Positions 16,699 to 25,641 of a stretch of DNA of 64,000 nucleotides are shown here, one piece after another; position 1 is the first letter of the stretch, and each line of letters begins with the position of its first letter. The translations under genes were made by a program, and so were the position numbers. The notes under the pieces were generated by a model. The model did not search any database and had not been told where the DNA came from. It saw only the letters and a list, made by a program, of their open reading frames with translations. This stretch comes from JAJYUU01 sp036758685 (lineage in GTDB: Bacteria; Actinomycetota; Actinomycetes; Streptosporangiales; Streptosporangiaceae), in contig DAIOWC010000002.1 in the NCBI GenBank assembly GCA_036758685.1, positions 1-64,000 on the forward strand, in the 5' to 3' direction.

Positions 16699-17860
16699 GG
16701 CCGAGCAGCGGCTCGTCGGAGGAGCGGATGTCGGCCGTCGGCAGCCCGCCCGGATACTGCTTCCTGACCTTCTCGGCCACCGAGATCGCGATCTCCACGT
16801 GATGGCGGCGGGTCGCGGCGTAGAAGCTCTGCGCGTCGTCGCTGATCTTCGGACTGGCGTGCAGCGGCTTGTCGCTGACCGCAAGCAGTGTGGCCGTGGG
16901 TATCCGGTACCGGAAGCCGTTGGCCGCGACCGTGGCTGACTCCATGTCGACAGCCACCGCCCTGGACAGCCGCAGCCGGTCAGCCACGGTGGTGAGCTGC
17001 AGCTCCCAGTTCCGGTTGGCGGTCGTGAAGACGATCCCCATCCGGCTGCGCAGGCCGCGGGCGGCGACCTCGTCGCGTAGCAGGGTGTTCAGCGTGTGGT
17101 TGGACACCACCGGCACGGACAACGGCAGGACGTCGTCCAGGACGCGGTCGTCGCGCATGTAGGCAGTCGCCAGCACGAGGTCGCCGATCTCCTGGTGGTT
17201 GCGAAGGCCGCCGCAGTGCCCGATCATCAGGACCAGGTCCGGGCGCAGGACCGCGAGGTGGTCGGTCAGCGTCTTGGCGTTCGACGGTCCCACGCCAATA
17301 TTGATCATGGTCACGCCGGCGCGGCCAGGGAGCTCGTAGTGCCACGCGGGCATCTGCCGGCCCTCGGCTTCCGGGCCGACGGCACCGGGCAGGATGGCGC
17401 GGAACTCCTCGATGTGCCAGGAGTAGTTCGTGAGCAGGACGTAGCGCTGGAACTGCTCGGCCGGCGTGCCCGTGTAATGCTTCAGCCGGTCGATGGATAG
17501 GGCCATCCGCTCCGGCCCGAACAGGAACAGCTTCTTGCGGCGCAGGTCCCAGCTGGTCTCATCGACGGCCAGGCCGATACCGGGGTCATGGAGGTCAAGC
17601 GCCTCCCTCCCGGGACTGACCGAGATGCGCGCGCCGGCCGCCGCCAGCCGGCCGAGCTCCCGGTTGAGGTACCAGCGGATCGCGCTCGGCGAGGCGAACT
17701 CGCTTTCCAGCACTGGGTTATGCGCCGACCACGGCCGCTCGACGGTCAGCCGCGAATACCGGCCGTCCCGGTCGGCTGCCTCCATGGCGTCGCACAGCAA
17801 CTCGATCTCGGCCGGCTGCTCGCGCTCCGGGATGGCCGAGAAATCGGCGGTCACGGTCAT
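16676..17860 (-). CDS. amn: AMP nucleosidase
   Basis: Hydrolyses AMP to adenine and ribose 5-phosphate. About 394 residues, N-terminal AMP nucleosidase regulatory domain (residues about 10-150) and a C-terminal phosphorylase-fold domain with INIGVGPSNAKT, MIGHCGGLRNHQ, GIVFTTANRNWE and AVDMESATVAANGFRY (the ME ribose-binding pair). The start at 17858-17860 (MTVTADFS) avoids overlap with the upstream reductase gene; ATGs at 17890 and 17905 are also in frame. With add and the pur genes it gives the window several AMP/adenosine-consuming enzymes. Confidence 0.9.
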   Translation of the reverse strand: MTVTADFSAIPEREQPAEIELLCDAMEAADRDGRYSRLTVERPWSAHNPVLESEFASPSAIRWYLNRELGRLAAAGARISVSPGREALDLHDPGIGLAVDETSWDLRRKKLFLFGPERMALSIDRLKHYTGTPAEQFQRYVLLTNYSWHIEEFRAILPGAVGPEAEGRQMPAWHYELPGRAGVTMINIGVGPSNAKTLTDHLAVLRPDLVLMIGHCGGLRNHQEIGDLVLATAYMRDDRVLDDVLPLSVPVVSNHTLNTLLRDEVAARGLRSRMGIVFTTANRNWELQLTTVADRLRLSRAVAVDMESATVAANGFRYRIPTATLLAVSDKPLHASPKISDDAQSFYAATRRHHVEIAISVAEKVRKQYPGGLPTADIRSSDEPLLGLTDPSQP

Positions 17861-17867
17861 GCGGCCA

Positions 17868-18440
17868 TCATGCCAGTGGGGCTCGCTCATACCGCAGGAG
17901 GACAACCCCGCTTCCGAACGTCCGCGTCTCGGCGAGCACGAGCCGCCCGACCCGGCCCGCCGACGGCCGGAACGTCAGATGGCCCGCGCCGAGCAGGATG
18001 GGCTGTACGTACAGCCGGTACTCATCGATCAGGTCGTGCTCCATGAACGTGGCGGCCAGGTCCGCCCCGCCGAGGACGAGGTCGCCGCCCGGCTGCGCCT
18101 TGAGCGCCAGGACCTGCTCGGGGACGACCTCCCGTACGATCGTCGTGTTCCAGCCCGCGTGCTCGAGCGTGTGCGAGTAAACGATCTTCGGCATGTCCCG
18201 CCAGATCCGGGCGAAGTCCCGCATGACCTGCGAGTTCGCCGGATTAGCGTCGGCCGTGGGCCAGAACCCGGCCATGTTCTCATAGGTCACCCGGCCGTCC
18301 AGGAAGCCGCCTGCGCGCCCCAGCCAGTCGTTGAAGTGCTGATGCAGCTCCTCATCGACCCGCTGCCAGTCGAGCTCGCCGTCCGGCCCCTCGAAGAAGC
18401 CGTCCACGGAGACCGACATCATGAACACCAGCTTCCTCAT
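17868..18440 (-). CDS. RibD C-terminal/DHFR-like protein (second copy)
   Basis: 190 residues beginning RKLVFMMSVSVDGFFEGPDGEL with HDLIDEYRLYVQPILLGAGHL, the RibD_C fold pattern. It is divergent from the DUF6624 gene (36 bp) and 7 bp upstream of amn in the same direction. Likely an NAD(P)H-binding reductase of unknown substrate. Confidence 0.85.
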   Translation of the reverse strand: MRKLVFMMSVSVDGFFEGPDGELDWQRVDEELHQHFNDWLGRAGGFLDGRVTYENMAGFWPTADANPANSQVMRDFARIWRDMPKIVYSHTLEHAGWNTTIVREVVPEQVLALKAQPGGDLVLGGADLAATFMEHDLIDEYRLYVQPILLGAGHLTFRPSAGRVGRLVLAETRTFGSGVVLLRYERAPLA

Positions 18441-18476
18441 GTTCGCACGCTAGCGAAAACGCGGCATCCTGAGTGC

Positions 18477-19100
18477 ATGGAGACGGATACCAGGGCCGAA
18501 CTCCTCCGCCGCGCCGACCTTGATCAGGCTGCGCGCCGGTCCTTCAAGGCCCATGAGGCTGCGGCCGTCGATGCCGCCAACCTGCCCTGGCTGCGTGAGC
18601 TGGTCGGGAGAATCGGCTGGCCGGGCCACTCGGTCGTCGGCGAGGACGGCGCGCACGCCGCCTGGCTGCTCGTGCAGCACGCCGACGCCGACCCCGCGTT
18701 CCAGCGCCGGTGCCTGGAGTTGCTGACGGCCGCCGCGGAACAGGGCCAGGCCACCCGGCGGCAGGTTGCCTATCTCACCGATCGCGTGCTCATCGCCGAG
18801 GGCGCACCGCAGGAGTACGGCACCCAGGTCGCCGGACGGGAGGGCGTCTGGGCCCCGATGAGCCTCGGCTCGCCCGCGAGCGTCGACGCCCGCCGCGAGG
18901 CGATGTCGCTGGAGCCGCTCGCGACCTACCTGGCCCGATTCGAGGAGGTGTACGGCCCGCCCGAGCCGTCTTCGGTTCCCTGCCCGGGCTGCGGCGCGGA
19001 CCTCGAATTCTGGCTGGCTGAGCCCTCGGCGGATACCGAGCTGGAATGCCTGGCGTGCGGGGAGACGCTACGGCTCAACTGGCGTCGGGGCCGGCCTTGA
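18477..19100 (+). CDS. DUF6624 protein with C-terminal zinc ribbon
   Basis: 207 residues. The core LRELVGRIGWPGHSVVGEDG, AAWLLVQHADADPAFQRRCL and QVAYLTDRVLIAEG matches DUF6624. After about residue 170 comes CPGCGADLEFW ... LECLACGETL, a four-cysteine zinc-ribbon that is not part of the usual domain, suggesting a fusion or nucleic-acid/protein-binding extension. ATG at 18477 was chosen because homology begins there; the frame is open much further upstream. Function unknown. Confidence 0.78.
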   Translation: METDTRAELLRRADLDQAARRSFKAHEAAAVDAANLPWLRELVGRIGWPGHSVVGEDGAHAAWLLVQHADADPAFQRRCLELLTAAAEQGQATRRQVAYLTDRVLIAEGAPQEYGTQVAGREGVWAPMSLGSPASVDARREAMSLEPLATYLARFEEVYGPPEPSSVPCPGCGADLEFWLAEPSADTELECLACGETLRLNWRRGRP

Positions 19101-19251
19101 TGCGCTTACGACGGCGGACCCGCTTCCTGCGCTCGGGCACGAGGGCCGGCCGGGCGTTCCCGGTGATCCACCAGTACCCCTGACCGTGCAGCCCTGCGGG
19201 GTCGGTGGCCGTCGGCACCCCGATCCTGATCGAGGAGCTCATTCCCATCAT
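19075..19251 (-). CDS. possible 58-aa basic small protein
   Basis: ATG at 19249-19251 with GGGAG about 6 nt upstream. The product starts MMGMSSSIRIGVPTATD, has GLHGQGYWWITGNARPAL in the middle and a strongly basic tail (RRKRVRRRKRIK). It overlaps the DUF6624 3' end by 26 bp antisense. The clean ribosome site and non-random tail favour a real gene; short length keeps confidence low. Could be nucleic-acid binding by charge only. Confidence 0.42.
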   Translation of the reverse strand: MMGMSSSIRIGVPTATDPAGLHGQGYWWITGNARPALVPERRKRVRRRKRIKAGPDAS

Positions 19252-19359
19252 CCGTGCTCCCGCAAGCTGCCGTAGACCGTGGCGATAGTGCCTCGCCGCC
19301 CGCTTCCAGGCTAGCCCGGCCGAAGCGGCTGCGATAGCCGACGGGCGGCCCGGGCTCGG

Positions 19360-20634
19360 TCAGCTTGCCGCCGACACGTCCTCGGACGGAAGACTCGCGA
19401 CCGGCGGGAACGACAGCGGCATGCCGACCTCGGTGTCAGCCGGGACCGGGTCCCGGAGGGGTGCCTCAGGGACACTGGAGAGCTCATCCGGTTTCTGCCG
19501 GTACACCTCGTAGAAGATGGCGACGAGCAGTGCGGCCGGGAACCATGACAGCCCGCGCAGGAACCCGTACGAGTTATCGGGCGTGAACGGCGGCAGGTAG
19601 AAGATGGCAGCCCAGCCCGCAGCCGCCGCCACGTACCAATTCCGCCACTTGTCGCTCGACAGGGCGAAGGCCAGCGGGAGCACCCAGAGCAGGTACTGGG
19701 GCCCGAAACCGGCGGTGCAGATCAGCACCGCGCAGAGCGCGCCAAGCGCGCGCATCTCGGGCGGATGCCGCCGGAGCAGGTACAGGGCCACGGCCACGCC
19801 GATGATGATGAAGGCGGTGCCGGTGCTGCTGAGCGGTGAGTAGTAGCCGGCGATGTTCGTCTTGCTGAGCAGCAGCACGGTGCCCGACCACGTCCACAGG
19901 CGCACGTAACCGGCGTAGCTGAGCAGCCGGGCGACCGAGTGCACGATGTTCGTATTCAGGAACACCACGCCTGAGTACAGGCAGGCCATCGGGACAATCA
20001 GGGACCCGCCCACGATCTGGGCAATTCGCTTGGGCTGCGTGAGGGGTAGCACCGCTAGGAGGATGATCACCGGCCAGGTTTTGGCCGCTACCGCGGCGCC
20101 GAGAAGCACTCCGGCAAGCACGGGGTGGTCCCGCTTCAGCAGCAGGATGCCGCCAAGAGCGAACGCCAGCGCGACCGGCTCGACCTGCCCGTGCAGGCTG
20201 ACCACGAGCAGCGACAGCGGGTTGAGAGCGTACTGAAGCGCACGGGTCGGCGCGTCCTTGGTGGCGAGCTTGGAGACCAGCCAGATGATCACGACGTCCG
20301 CGATGATCGGGGCGATCTTCTCCGCGTAGACCCACGACAGGCCGAGCTTGTACTCGAGCGCGTGGATATACGGCATGAGCTCGAGGAAGTTCCACTCCCG
20401 GCCGGGCAGATGCTGGAGCGGCTCCTTGCCCGCCAGCACGAGCAGCGCGGTGTCCTTGAAGTAGAGGCGCGTGTCCTTCGGCGTGTAACGCTGCGAGACC
20501 ATGAGCGCGAAGACGACCCGCACTGCGGCGCCGATAATGATCGAGATCCGGACGGGGACGCGGTTCCGGGAGTAGGCCGCAGCAACAGTCGCGACCGCGC
20601 TGATCGCGAGAGTGAGCCAGATCACACTAGTCAA
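19360..20634 (-). CDS. GT-C membrane glycosyltransferase (GT87/DUF2029-like mannosyltransferase)
   Basis: 424 residues with about 10 membrane segments and a cytoplasmic Pro/Glu-rich tail after about residue 380. RYTPKDTRLYFKDTALLVLAG holds an early loop Asp, and the pattern HGQVEPVALAFALGGILLLK ... AAKTWPVIILLAV (K/TxWP) is typical of polyprenol-phosphate-mannose-dependent transferases of the actinobacterial envelope. Its 356-bp upstream region to pyrH is AT-rich and probably carries its promoter. Confidence 0.8.
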   Translation of the reverse strand: MTSVIWLTLAISAVATVAAAYSRNRVPVRISIIIGAAVRVVFALMVSQRYTPKDTRLYFKDTALLVLAGKEPLQHLPGREWNFLELMPYIHALEYKLGLSWVYAEKIAPIIADVVIIWLVSKLATKDAPTRALQYALNPLSLLVVSLHGQVEPVALAFALGGILLLKRDHPVLAGVLLGAAVAAKTWPVIILLAVLPLTQPKRIAQIVGGSLIVPMACLYSGVVFLNTNIVHSVARLLSYAGYVRLWTWSGTVLLLSKTNIAGYYSPLSSTGTAFIIIGVAVALYLLRRHPPEMRALGALCAVLICTAGFGPQYLLWVLPLAFALSSDKWRNWYVAAAAGWAAIFYLPPFTPDNSYGFLRGLSWFPAALLVAIFYEVYRQKPDELSSVPEAPLRDPVPADTEVGMPLSFPPVASLPSEDVSAAS

Positions 20635-20990
20635 GCTTGTGGTCCCCGAATCGTAGCTACGCCGTCATGCCGCGTGGCCGTCGTGCCACTCAGGCCCCTG
20701 GAGCGTCTCCGCGGGCATGCGCGTGTCAGTTCATGCCCAACCTGGATTGCCGTCACACGAAATTACCTAACTATAACCCATAGTTGCCCAATTCAAGCCG
20801 AAACGAAGGCCCGCCAGGCTCGCGCTGGACCAGCATCTCACTGCCTCGGCGGGCGGCCGCCAGGACCCTGTCGACACCCCGGAAGCCAAGGTAGGGGACA
20901 ACGTGTGGGCCTCGCCTACGGAACGAGACGATTGTCTGCCGTGAAGGCCGGAAGCCAGATTTGCTAACGCAGGGGAATGGTGCGATTACG
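20635..20990 (-). promoter_or_regulatory. intergenic region with dyad and -10-like element for GT-C gene
   Basis: 356 bp without a convincing gene. The stretch 20758-20800 is markedly AT-rich. It contains the perfect dyad AACTAT-N5-ATAGTT at 20769-20785; read on the minus strand this includes TATAGT, a -10-like hexamer, with TTGAAT 15 bp upstream (spacing shorter than ideal). The rest shows nothing recognisable. Confidence 0.4.
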
Positions 20991-21710
20991 TTAAGCGACG
21001 GAAATGACGGTGCCCAGGTCGGCGCCCTCGCAGATCTTGCGCATCACCCCGACGGCGCCGACATCAAAGACGTGCATCGTCAGGCCCTGCTCGTTGGCGA
21101 GGACAAAAGCGCTGGTGTCCATGACCCGCACGCCGAGCGCGAGAGCCTCGGAGTAGGTCAGCTTCGAGTACCTGACCGCGCCGGGATTCGTCCGCGGATC
21201 GGAGTCGTAGACGCCGTCGACGCCGCGCTTGGCCACGAGGAGGGTGTCCGTCTCCAGCTCGAGCGCGCGCTGGACCGCGGGATAGTCAGTAGTCACGTAG
21301 GGCTGGCCGATGCCGCCGGCGAGCAGCACGATCGCGCCGTTTTCCAGGTGCCGGATCGCCCGCAGGCGGATGAACGGCTCGGCCACGCTCTGCATCGGGA
21401 TCGCCGTCATCACCCGGATGTCGGCCTCGGTCCTGGCGGTCAGCGCCCCGCGCAGCATCAGGGCGTTCATGACCGTCCCGAGCATGCCGATGTTGTCGGC
21501 CTCGGCCCGTCCGATGCCCCATCCCTCGGCCATCCGGCCGCGGAAGAAGTTGCCGCCGCCGACGACGACGGCGACCTGAACGCCTAGGTCGTGGAGGGAT
21601 AGCACCTCATCAGCGATCATGGCCAGCGCATCGGGATCGACCCCGGTGCTGCCGGCCCCGGCGAGAGCCTCGCCGCTCAGCTTGACCAGGACCCGGCGAT
21701 AGCGCGGCAC
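20991..21710 (-). CDS. pyrH: UMP kinase
   Basis: Phosphorylates UMP to UDP. About 239 residues: YRRVLVKLSGEALAG, VAVVVGGGNFFRG, DNIGMLGTVMNALMLR, LLAGGIGQPYVTTDYPAVQRA and VDGVYDSDPRTNPGA are all hallmark segments of the hexameric bacterial amino-acid-kinase-fold UMP kinase. GTG 21708-21710 with GGAAG about 7 nt upstream gives the normal length; an in-frame GTG at 21752 is less likely. It is not next to tsf or frr, its usual partners. Confidence 0.93.
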   Translation of the reverse strand: MPRYRRVLVKLSGEALAGAGSTGVDPDALAMIADEVLSLHDLGVQVAVVVGGGNFFRGRMAEGWGIGRAEADNIGMLGTVMNALMLRGALTARTEADIRVMTAIPMQSVAEPFIRLRAIRHLENGAIVLLAGGIGQPYVTTDYPAVQRALELETDTLLVAKRGVDGVYDSDPRTNPGAVRYSKLTYSEALALGVRVMDTSAFVLANEQGLTMHVFDVGAVGVMRKICEGADLGTVISVA

Positions 21711-21823
21711 AGTTCGGCTTCCCTTCCGGCCCCCCGACGAGACCGCGGCCACGTTACCGCATCACCTGCCCTGCTCCGCCGCACGGACGGAAAGCCAGGC
21801 GGGCCGGGCGTAGCCTGGACGAC

Positions 21824-22555
21824 ATGTCACTCTTCCAGCGTGCGCACGACATTGTCTCCGCCAAGGCCAATAAGGCACTCGACGCGGCCGAGCGGCCAGA
21901 CGAGATGCTCGACTACTCCTACGAGCAGATGCTCGACCAGATCACCAATGTTCGCCGGGCGCTCGTGGACATCGCCGCGTCCCGCAAGCAGATCGAGCTC
22001 CAGGAGCAGCAGCTGCAGCACTCGGTCGACCACCTGAACGACCAGGCCAAGGCGGCGCTGGCGCAGGGCAAGGAGGACCTGGCCAGGGAGGCGCTCAACC
22101 GCAAGGCCGCTGCCCAGCAGCAGGTCGCGGGCCTGGACTCGCAGCGCCAGGAGCTGACCGAGCACGAGCAGAAGATGGAGCAGACGCTCAGCGCGCTGCA
22201 GCAGCGGGTCAATAACTTCCGCAGCCAGAAGGAAGTGATGAAGGCGCAGTACACGGCCGCATCGGCGGAGACCTCGGTGAACGAGTCCGCCACCGGCATC
22301 TCGACGACGTTCGGGGATGCGGGAGCCGAGCTGCAGCGGGCCCAGGACAAGATCGCGAACATGCAGGCCAGGGCCGGCGCCATGGACGAGCTGCTGCAGT
22401 CCGGTGTGCTCGAGGACGTGGGCGGCAGTACCGACGACATTCAGAAGGAACTGGACGAGGCCGGCCAGTCCGCCGAGGTGGACAAGGAGCTGGCCGCGCT
22501 CAAGGCGCAGATCGCGAGCTCATCACCCACGCCCGAGCTGCCGGCTGGCAGCTAG
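21824..22555 (+). CDS. pspA: PspA/IM30 family envelope-stress protein
   Basis: 243 residues, almost entirely coiled coil with heptads rich in Gln/Glu/Ala. N-terminal SLFQRAHDIVSAKANKALD is the membrane-binding amphipathic helix, followed by DEMLDYSYEQMLDQITNVRRAL, typical of PspA. It binds stressed membranes and forms ESCRT-III-like assemblies in the family. ATG follows the pyrH promoter region. No psp partner genes adjoin. Confidence 0.92.
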   Translation: MSLFQRAHDIVSAKANKALDAAERPDEMLDYSYEQMLDQITNVRRALVDIAASRKQIELQEQQLQHSVDHLNDQAKAALAQGKEDLAREALNRKAAAQQQVAGLDSQRQELTEHEQKMEQTLSALQQRVNNFRSQKEVMKAQYTAASAETSVNESATGISTTFGDAGAELQRAQDKIANMQARAGAMDELLQSGVLEDVGGSTDDIQKELDEAGQSAEVDKELAALKAQIASSSPTPELPAGS

Positions 22556-22608
22556 CTCGGATCTGCGCCTGCGCGGAGACCAGCCTCTGGATGCGCCACG
22601 TCTCGCTC

Positions 22609-22719
22609 TTAGGAGCGGCGGATCGGCGTGGCCAGGGAGAGGGTGGCGCTGCGGCTCGCCTGCGGCTTCTGGCCGGCGAAGTGGATGCGGGCGGTGCGGG
22701 TGCTGGTCCGTCGGAACAT
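22609..22719 (-). CDS. 36-aa small basic protein with strong ribosome site
   Basis: ATG at 22717-22719 is preceded by AAGGAG 7 nt upstream. The product starts MFRRTSTRTARIHFAG, has 8 Arg and ends IRRS. The frame is open upstream through an AT-richer leader that holds three stacked dyads (22756-22820), so a 75-aa version starting at 22836 is possible but would translate through the dyads. The basic sequence could be an RNA/DNA-binding peptide or a leader peptide. I do not recognise a family. Confidence 0.5.
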   Translation of the reverse strand: MFRRTSTRTARIHFAGQKPQASRSATLSLATPIRRS

Positions 22720-22755
22720 CTTGTTCTCCTTGAGTTTCCGTTCTCGGAAGGCTTC

Positions 22756-22820
22756 TTTCGAAACAATAGCTTCGAAACGAGTGTTCCGCAAGGCCTTCGG
22801 AACATCTCTTTCGAGAGATG
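22756..22820. promoter_or_regulatory. stacked dyads in divergent leader (36-aa ORF / FSR MFS)
   Basis: In 65 bp of AT-richer DNA: TTTCGAAA (22756-22763) and TTCGAAAC repeated 14 bp apart (22757, 22771); GTTCCG-N9-CGGAAC (22783-22803) with AAGGCCTT inside; and CATCTCT-TTCG-AGAGATG (22803-22820), a 7-bp stem closed by a TTCG tetraloop. They lie between a minus-strand small ORF and a plus-strand MFS gene. Multiple operators or a structured leader are both possible. Confidence 0.6.
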
Positions 22821-22931
22821 CGCGGGCTATCATCACCGCATGGGCTTCCTTTGACTGTGACCTGAGCTAGCGGCTCGCGCGCCGCCTTCCTCGTCGTGGA
22901 CCACAACCGTCACGATGAGGAAGGAAGCCGC

Positions 22932-24119
22932 ATGAGATCCGCCCTGATACGCACCGCGCCGCCCGCCCTCGCCGGGCTGCTGGCCGCGATGGCAGTTGAG
23001 TTCGCCGACGAGCTGGTCGATGGCACCAAGAGCGCGGCGATGCCCCTGATCCGCCATGACCTCGGCCTCAGTTATGTCCAGGTAGGCCTGCTGGCCGCGA
23101 TACCGCTTCTGCTCGGCAGCCTCATCGAGGCGCCAGTCGGAGTGCTGAGCGGAACGGGGCTGCGCCGTCGCCGGTTCATCCTCGCGGGCGGCCTGGTGTT
23201 CGTCGCGGCCATCGCCGGTATGGCACTCGCCCCCGCGTTCCTGGTCCTGCTCGCGGCGATGGTCGTCTTCTTCCCCGCCTCGGGGACGTTCGTCAGCCTC
23301 ACTCAGTCCGCTCTGCTGGACGCCGACCCGGACCGCCGCGCCCAGCTCATGGCGCGCTGGACGCTGGCCGGATCGGTCGGCGACGTGGCCGGCCCGCTCG
23401 TTGTGGCCGCGGTCCTCGTGGCCGGCGCGAGCTGGCGGGTTGCGTTCGGGCTCGTCGCGGCGGCGGGCGCGGCCAGCTGGCTCGCCGTCGCCGCGGCCCG
23501 GCCGGGCGCCGGGACGGCAGAGGAAGCTGTCGATGAAGACCGCTGGCCCGGCACGCGGACGGCCATCCGGATCACGTGGCGGGCGGGCGCGCTCCGCTGG
23601 CTGACCCTCCTGGAGGTGTCGGACCTCCTGCTGGACGTGTTCAGCGCCTTCCTCGCGCTGTACCTGGTCGGCGAGGCGCACGCGACCCCCGCGGTCGCCG
23701 CCCTGGGCGTGGCCGTGCGGCTGGGTGCCGGCCTGGCAGGCGATGCCCTGCTCATCGCCGTGCTGGAGCGGTTCGATCCGCTGCGGGTGCTGCGCGCGAG
23801 CGCGCTGGCGGCCGGCCTCCTGTTCCCGTCGTTCCTGCTGGTGCCGGGCCTCGGCGCCAAGCTCGGCTTGCTCGCGGCCCTGAGCATCGCGACCGCGCCC
23901 TGGTACCCGGTGCTGAAGGCCGAGCTGTTCCGCAGCCTGCCCGGCCGCAGCGGCCTGGCGGTGTCGCTGGGCAGTGTCGCCGGGCTGGCCGGCGGGCTCG
24001 GCCCGCTCGCCGTCGGCCTGCTCGCCCAGCACCTCGGGCTCACCTGGGCCATGGTCCCGCTGGCGCTGGTGCCGCCCGCGCTCCTGGCCGCGCCGACCCG
24101 CCGTCGACCGTCCGGCTAA
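22932..24119 (+). CDS. MFS transporter, fosmidomycin-resistance (FSR)-like
   Basis: About 395 residues and 11-12 membrane segments. It starts MRSALIRTAPPALAG with VEFADELVDGTKSAAMPLIR, then LIEAPVGVLSGTGLRRRRFILAGG (MFS motif A region) and YPVLKAELFRSLPGRSGLA, resembling FSR-type efflux proteins. ATG at 22932 follows AAGGAAG at about 7 nt. Ends 11 bp before gltX in the same direction. Confidence 0.85.
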   Translation: MRSALIRTAPPALAGLLAAMAVEFADELVDGTKSAAMPLIRHDLGLSYVQVGLLAAIPLLLGSLIEAPVGVLSGTGLRRRRFILAGGLVFVAAIAGMALAPAFLVLLAAMVVFFPASGTFVSLTQSALLDADPDRRAQLMARWTLAGSVGDVAGPLVVAAVLVAGASWRVAFGLVAAAGAASWLAVAAARPGAGTAEEAVDEDRWPGTRTAIRITWRAGALRWLTLLEVSDLLLDVFSAFLALYLVGEAHATPAVAALGVAVRLGAGLAGDALLIAVLERFDPLRVLRASALAAGLLFPSFLLVPGLGAKLGLLAALSIATAPWYPVLKAELFRSLPGRSGLAVSLGSVAGLAGGLGPLAVGLLAQHLGLTWAMVPLALVPPALLAAPTRRRPSG

Positions 24120-24130
24120 ACTCGACTGCC

Positions 24131-25546
24131 GTGACTAGCTGGGGTCCTGACGTTCGCCTGCGGTTCGCGCCGTCGCCGACCGGATACTTCCATGTCGGCG
24201 GGGCACGGTCGGTGCTGTTCAACTGGGCCATCGCGCGCAATACCGGCGGCGCTCTGGTGCTGCGGATCGAGGACACCGACGCCGAGCGCAACCGGCCCGA
24301 GTGGATCGCCGGCATCGTCAGCGCCCTGGACTGGCTCGGCATCGACGCCAGCCAGTACGAGGGCCCGTTCCTGCAGTCCGACAACCTGGCCAGGCACACC
24401 GAGGCCGCCCAGCGCCTCTACGAGCAGGGCCGGGCCTATTACTGCGACTGCACTCGCGCGGACGTGATCGCCAGGACCGGTGATCAGCACCGCGGCTACG
24501 ACGGCTACTGCCGGGACCGTGGCCTCGGGCCGGGACCGGGCCGGGCCCTGCGCTTCCGCGCGCCGGACGAAGGCGCGACCGTGGTCAACGACCTGGTCCG
24601 CGGGCGGACCGTCTTCGAGAACTCCACCATCGAGGACTTCGTGCTGGCCCGCAGTAACGGATCGGTGCTGTTCCTGCTGGCGAACGTGGTTGACGACATC
24701 GACCAGCGCATCACGCACGTGCTGCGCAGCGAAGAGCACCTGCCGAACTCGCCGAAGCAGCAGCTGCTCTTCGAGGCGCTCGGGCACCAGGTGCCCGTCT
24801 GGGGTCACCTGCCGATCGTCGTGAATGAGAAGCGGCAGAAGATGTCGAAGCGCCGGGACAAGGTCGCCCTGGAGGACTTCAGGGACGAGGGCTACCTGCC
24901 GGAGGCGATGCGCAACTACCTCATGCTGCTCGGCTGGGGCCCGAAGGACGACCGGGAGATCATTCCCTTCGACGAGATGGTGGCGGAGTTCCGGATCGAG
25001 GACGTGAACCCGGCGCCGGCGTTCTTCGACGTGAAGAAGCTCCGCGCGTTCAACGGCGAGTACATCCGCGCTCTGTCGCCGGAGGACTTCATCGCCCGGT
25101 GCCAGCCATGGCTGACGCCCCAGGCCGCGCCGTGGCCGCCCGACCGGTTCGACCCCAAGGTGTTCGCCGAGCTCGCGCCGCTGGCGCAGACCAGGGTCGC
25201 CCTGCTGCCGGATGTCGTCGCCATGGTCGACTTCGCGTTCCTGCCCGACCCGGTCTTCGACGAGGCGTCCTGGGCGAAGGCGATGAAAGACCCCGCGGCC
25301 GAGGTCCTGGCCGCGACCGCGGTGGCGTATGCCCACGTGCCGTGGCGGGCAGCGGAGCTGCGCGAGGCGCTGGAGGAGGTCGGCGCGAAGTTCGGGCTGT
25401 CGCTGGGCAAGGCCCAGGCCCCGGTCCGCGTCGCGGTGACCGGCCGCACGGTCGGCCTGCCGCTGTTCGAGTCCCTGCAGGTCCTCGGCGAGGAAGAGAC
25501 CCTGCGGCGCATCCGCGCGGCCCGGGCCCGGCTCGCTGGCTCGTAG
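24131..25546 (+). CDS. gltX: glutamate--tRNA ligase
   Basis: About 471 residues of class I synthetase: VRLRFAPSPTGYFHVGGARS (HIGH-type motif HVGG), LRIEDTDAERNRPE, and NEKRQKMSKRRDKV (KMSKS motif, residues about 237-241). GTG at 24131 with homology starting at once; the longer open frame upstream belongs to the MFS gene in another frame. A non-discriminating enzyme is usual in actinobacteria that also carry GatCAB; not decidable here. Confidence 0.94.
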   Translation: MTSWGPDVRLRFAPSPTGYFHVGGARSVLFNWAIARNTGGALVLRIEDTDAERNRPEWIAGIVSALDWLGIDASQYEGPFLQSDNLARHTEAAQRLYEQGRAYYCDCTRADVIARTGDQHRGYDGYCRDRGLGPGPGRALRFRAPDEGATVVNDLVRGRTVFENSTIEDFVLARSNGSVLFLLANVVDDIDQRITHVLRSEEHLPNSPKQQLLFEALGHQVPVWGHLPIVVNEKRQKMSKRRDKVALEDFRDEGYLPEAMRNYLMLLGWGPKDDREIIPFDEMVAEFRIEDVNPAPAFFDVKKLRAFNGEYIRALSPEDFIARCQPWLTPQAAPWPPDRFDPKVFAELAPLAQTRVALLPDVVAMVDFAFLPDPVFDEASWAKAMKDPAAEVLAATAVAYAHVPWRAAELREALEEVGAKFGLSLGKAQAPVRVAVTGRTVGLPLFESLQVLGEEETLRRIRAARARLAGS

Positions 25547-25641
25547 CACTTGCGGACTGCCGCCCGCCCCGCTCACGCTCGTTCCGAACCCATGCAACGG
25601 TCCAGAACCGGTCTGCGGTCTCTGCGGGTGAGGAGGTGGCC

